DNA of 64,000 bases, from assembly GCF_963511525.1 (NCBI RefSeq), contig NZ_CAUPIY010000003.1, positions 124,001 to 188,000 of the forward strand, given 5' to 3'. Made by a program: the position numbers and the translations under genes. The DNA is from Mobiluncus sp963511525. Lineage in GTDB: Bacteria > Actinomycetota > Actinomycetes > Actinomycetales > Actinomycetaceae. Below are positions 63,101 through 64,000 of the stretch, piece by piece (position 1 is the stretch's first letter; every line of letters starts with the position of its first letter). A model generated the notes under the pieces. The model was not told the origin of the DNA, ran no database searches, and saw nothing but the letters and a program-made list of their open reading frames with translations.

Positions 63101-63610
63101 TCAGCGCGGGCAAGAGACATAGAGCAGCGCCGAGAGCGCAATGGCTTCATGGCGGCCGTGATCGACGATATCCACAAAGTCGGAGCCCACTCGCTCAATA
63201 CAACCTTTCAGAGTCTGATTCCGGGTAGTGAACTGAATCTCACGGCGAGTAGCGGCAAACTCACGCAGCTTCACCGTGTCTGGAATTCTGGCCTCAACCA
63301 AAGTAGGCCACCGCGGAGCAGGTCCCAGGCCGGAAACGACTTCGATGGCTGGATACCTTATCAAGATGTCCATGCGCAGCAGGCGCAAAATCAGCCAATT
63401 CGCCGCGGCGTCAGCGACCTCGCCACGTAACGACTCCCCGTTGATGAGCTGAATCTCGACCGTAGTGCCTACACTGGCTAATAAACGACCGGATAGAGTC
63501 ACTTCCGCGGCATCCGCCGCCGACAGCTCGGTAGCCTCCGCTTGGCGCTGCACCCGCAGTTTTGCAGCGAAATCAGCTGAGAGATCATCCAAAAAATCGT
63601 CGTGCTCCAC
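63101..63610 (-). CDS. Conserved actinobacterial hypothetical protein
   Basis: 169 residues from a GTG (63610), VEHDDFLDDLSADFAAKLRV, chosen because a TAGACT -10 box lies seven bases upstream and the Cys-rich part of the longer frame looks non-coding. The protein is soluble. It has a beta-rich Sm-like pattern in the middle (VEIQLINGESLRGEVADAAA; WLILRL) and a second similar unit near the C-terminus (IQFTTRNQTLKGCIERVGSD; FVDIVDH). Two small barrel-like modules are suggested. Family members occur across actinobacteria without known function. Confidence 0.65.
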   Translation of the reverse strand: MEHDDFLDDLSADFAAKLRVQRQAEATELSAADAAEVTLSGRLLASVGTTVEIQLINGESLRGEVADAAANWLILRLLRMDILIRYPAIEVVSGLGPAPRWPTLVEARIPDTVKLREFAATRREIQFTTRNQTLKGCIERVGSDFVDIVDHGRHEAIALSALLYVSCPR

Positions 63611-63617
63611 GCGCTCC

Positions 63618-63623
63618 AGTCTA
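63618..63623 (-). promoter_or_regulatory. -10 box for the 63.1-kb hypothetical gene
   Basis: TAGACT ends seven bases before the GTG start, consistent with a leaderless transcript. A TTGTTG lies upstream but with only 15 bases between, so the -35 is uncertain. Confidence 0.4.
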
Positions 63624-63702
63624 GCGCACTCGCTGTGGCAACAACAGCAAAGCCTCCTACAAAGCATCAAAAATGCTGTAAATACACTCAAAATATCAAA
63701 TA

Positions 63703-63732
63703 TTGACAAAATAACTTATCTGACCCTATGAT
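63703..63732 (+). promoter_or_regulatory. Near-consensus sigma-A promoter
   Basis: TTGACA (63703-63708), 18 bases, TATGAT (63727-63732). Transcription would start near 63739 and leave a leader of about 55 bases before the partial gene. This is the closest match to the vegetative promoter consensus found in the window. Confidence 0.75.
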
Positions 63733-63737
63733 AAGGA

Positions 63738-63757
63738 ATCAAACGTTATCAAACGTG
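63738..63757 (+). repeat. Tandem 10-base repeats at the transcription start
   Basis: ATCAAACGTT followed directly by ATCAAACGTG: two tandem units of ten bases, identical but for the last base. They begin at the expected +1 of the promoter just upstream. Further ATCAAA hexamers lie at 63666 and 63695. One helical turn per unit and the position suit an operator bound side by side by two protein monomers. Confidence 0.6.
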
Positions 63758-63794
63758 TAATAACTAAATAAAACTCGCTACCAAAGGGAAAACT

Positions 63795-64000
63795 ATGGAA
63801 ACCACACTTCTTGAACCTAACGCTGCTGAAACCAATGCCTCTCCTCGGGGGGCGCACGCTGATCTCAACGCGGCACCCAGCTCCGAACTTTCAATGCCAC
63901 TCCCTGCTGGCGCTCCCTCACAACGGATCGCCGGTATCACTGAGAATCGGCTGATGGAAACTGAGCGGGGATTCCAACAGGAAGTCAAGCATCATCAGCC
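63795..64000 (+). CDS. Unrecognised gene, 5' part
   Basis: The first 68 codons of a gene that continues beyond the right edge. It starts at an ATG behind an AAAGGGAA ribosome site. The N-terminus (METTLLEPNAAETNASPRGA ...) is rich in Ala, Pro, Ser, Glu and Asn, apparently disordered and cytoplasmic, then turns more polar and helical (TENRLMETERGFQQEVKHHQ). No family is recognised. The strong promoter and operator-like repeats upstream suggest a highly expressed, switchable product. Confidence 0.6.
   Translation, partial: METTLLEPNAAETNASPRGAHADLNAAPSSELSMPLPAGAPSQRIAGITENRLMETERGFQQEVKHHQ

Noticed and set aside
1..64000. CRISPR arrays, insertion sequences, prophage
   Set aside because: No regularly spaced repeats, transposase motifs or phage structural genes were seen anywhere in the window.

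Overview
The window is a contiguous piece of chromosome from a moderately high-GC actinobacterium. It carries single-copy housekeeping genes on both strands, with no phage, insertion sequence or CRISPR array. Actinobacterial markers are the bifunctional 2-oxoglutarate decarboxylase/dehydrogenase Kgd, a SigR/RsrA-type sigma/anti-sigma pair, the 24-residue ribosomal protein bL37, HisN of the inositol-monophosphatase family, DUF3180, the argS-lysA-hom-thrC-thrB gene order and several probably leaderless genes. Gene content and base composition fit the Actinomycetaceae (a Mobiluncus-like organism is my guess). The species cannot be fixed from the sequence alone.

Layout. 1-2235 (-): an ABC importer of the TrpXYZ/COG2984-COG4120 type. 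2361-5699 (-): two tandem aldehyde-dehydrogenase-fold proteins that both lack the catalytic Cys and Glu. 5862-10348 (-): the str operon rpsL-rpsG-fusA-tuf. 10638-15164: a CPBP protease, a DUF808 membrane protein, disA with a membrane-anchored partner, and a small membrane protein. 15202-20815 (-): ftsH-folE-folP-folB/folK-DUF3180, a folate operon led by the membrane protease. 20909-22123 (+): a glycosyltransferase inserted between hpt and ftsH. 22132-25423 (-): an NlpC/P60 hydrolase, tilS and hpt. 25657-27378 (-): rho. 27764-33159 (+): a branched-chain amino-acid ABC operon with a fused LivM-LivG and a CBS-ACT protein. 33286-40315 (-): tRNA-Arg, argS, lysA, hom, thrC and thrB.

40368-47194 (-): an Nramp Mn/Fe transporter under a DtxR-like operator, an unknown protein, a glycerophosphodiesterase, an M23 peptidase, two CNNM/HlyC-type membrane proteins and a DoxX protein. 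47290-48435 (+): sigR, rsrA and bL37. 48560-54876 (-): kgd, rsgA and aroA. 54945-60223 (+): hisN, sbcD and sbcC. 60220-62709 (-): a SAF-domain protein, a MinD/CpaE-like ATPase and a DUF6912-like protein. The right end has a small excisionase/BldC-like DNA-binding protein, an unknown protein and the start of an unrecognised gene behind a near-consensus promoter with tandem operator-like repeats.

How it fits together: the blocks cover translation, aspartate-family amino acids, folate, cell-envelope remodelling, metal uptake and thiol-stress control. The points most worth a second look are the paired ALDH pseudoenzymes, a shared TAAC-rich motif upstream of both secreted cell-wall hydrolases (like MtrA sites), the metal-repressor box over the mntH start, the regulated promoter near 63.7 kb, and the liv operon splitting the usual thrB-rho linkage.
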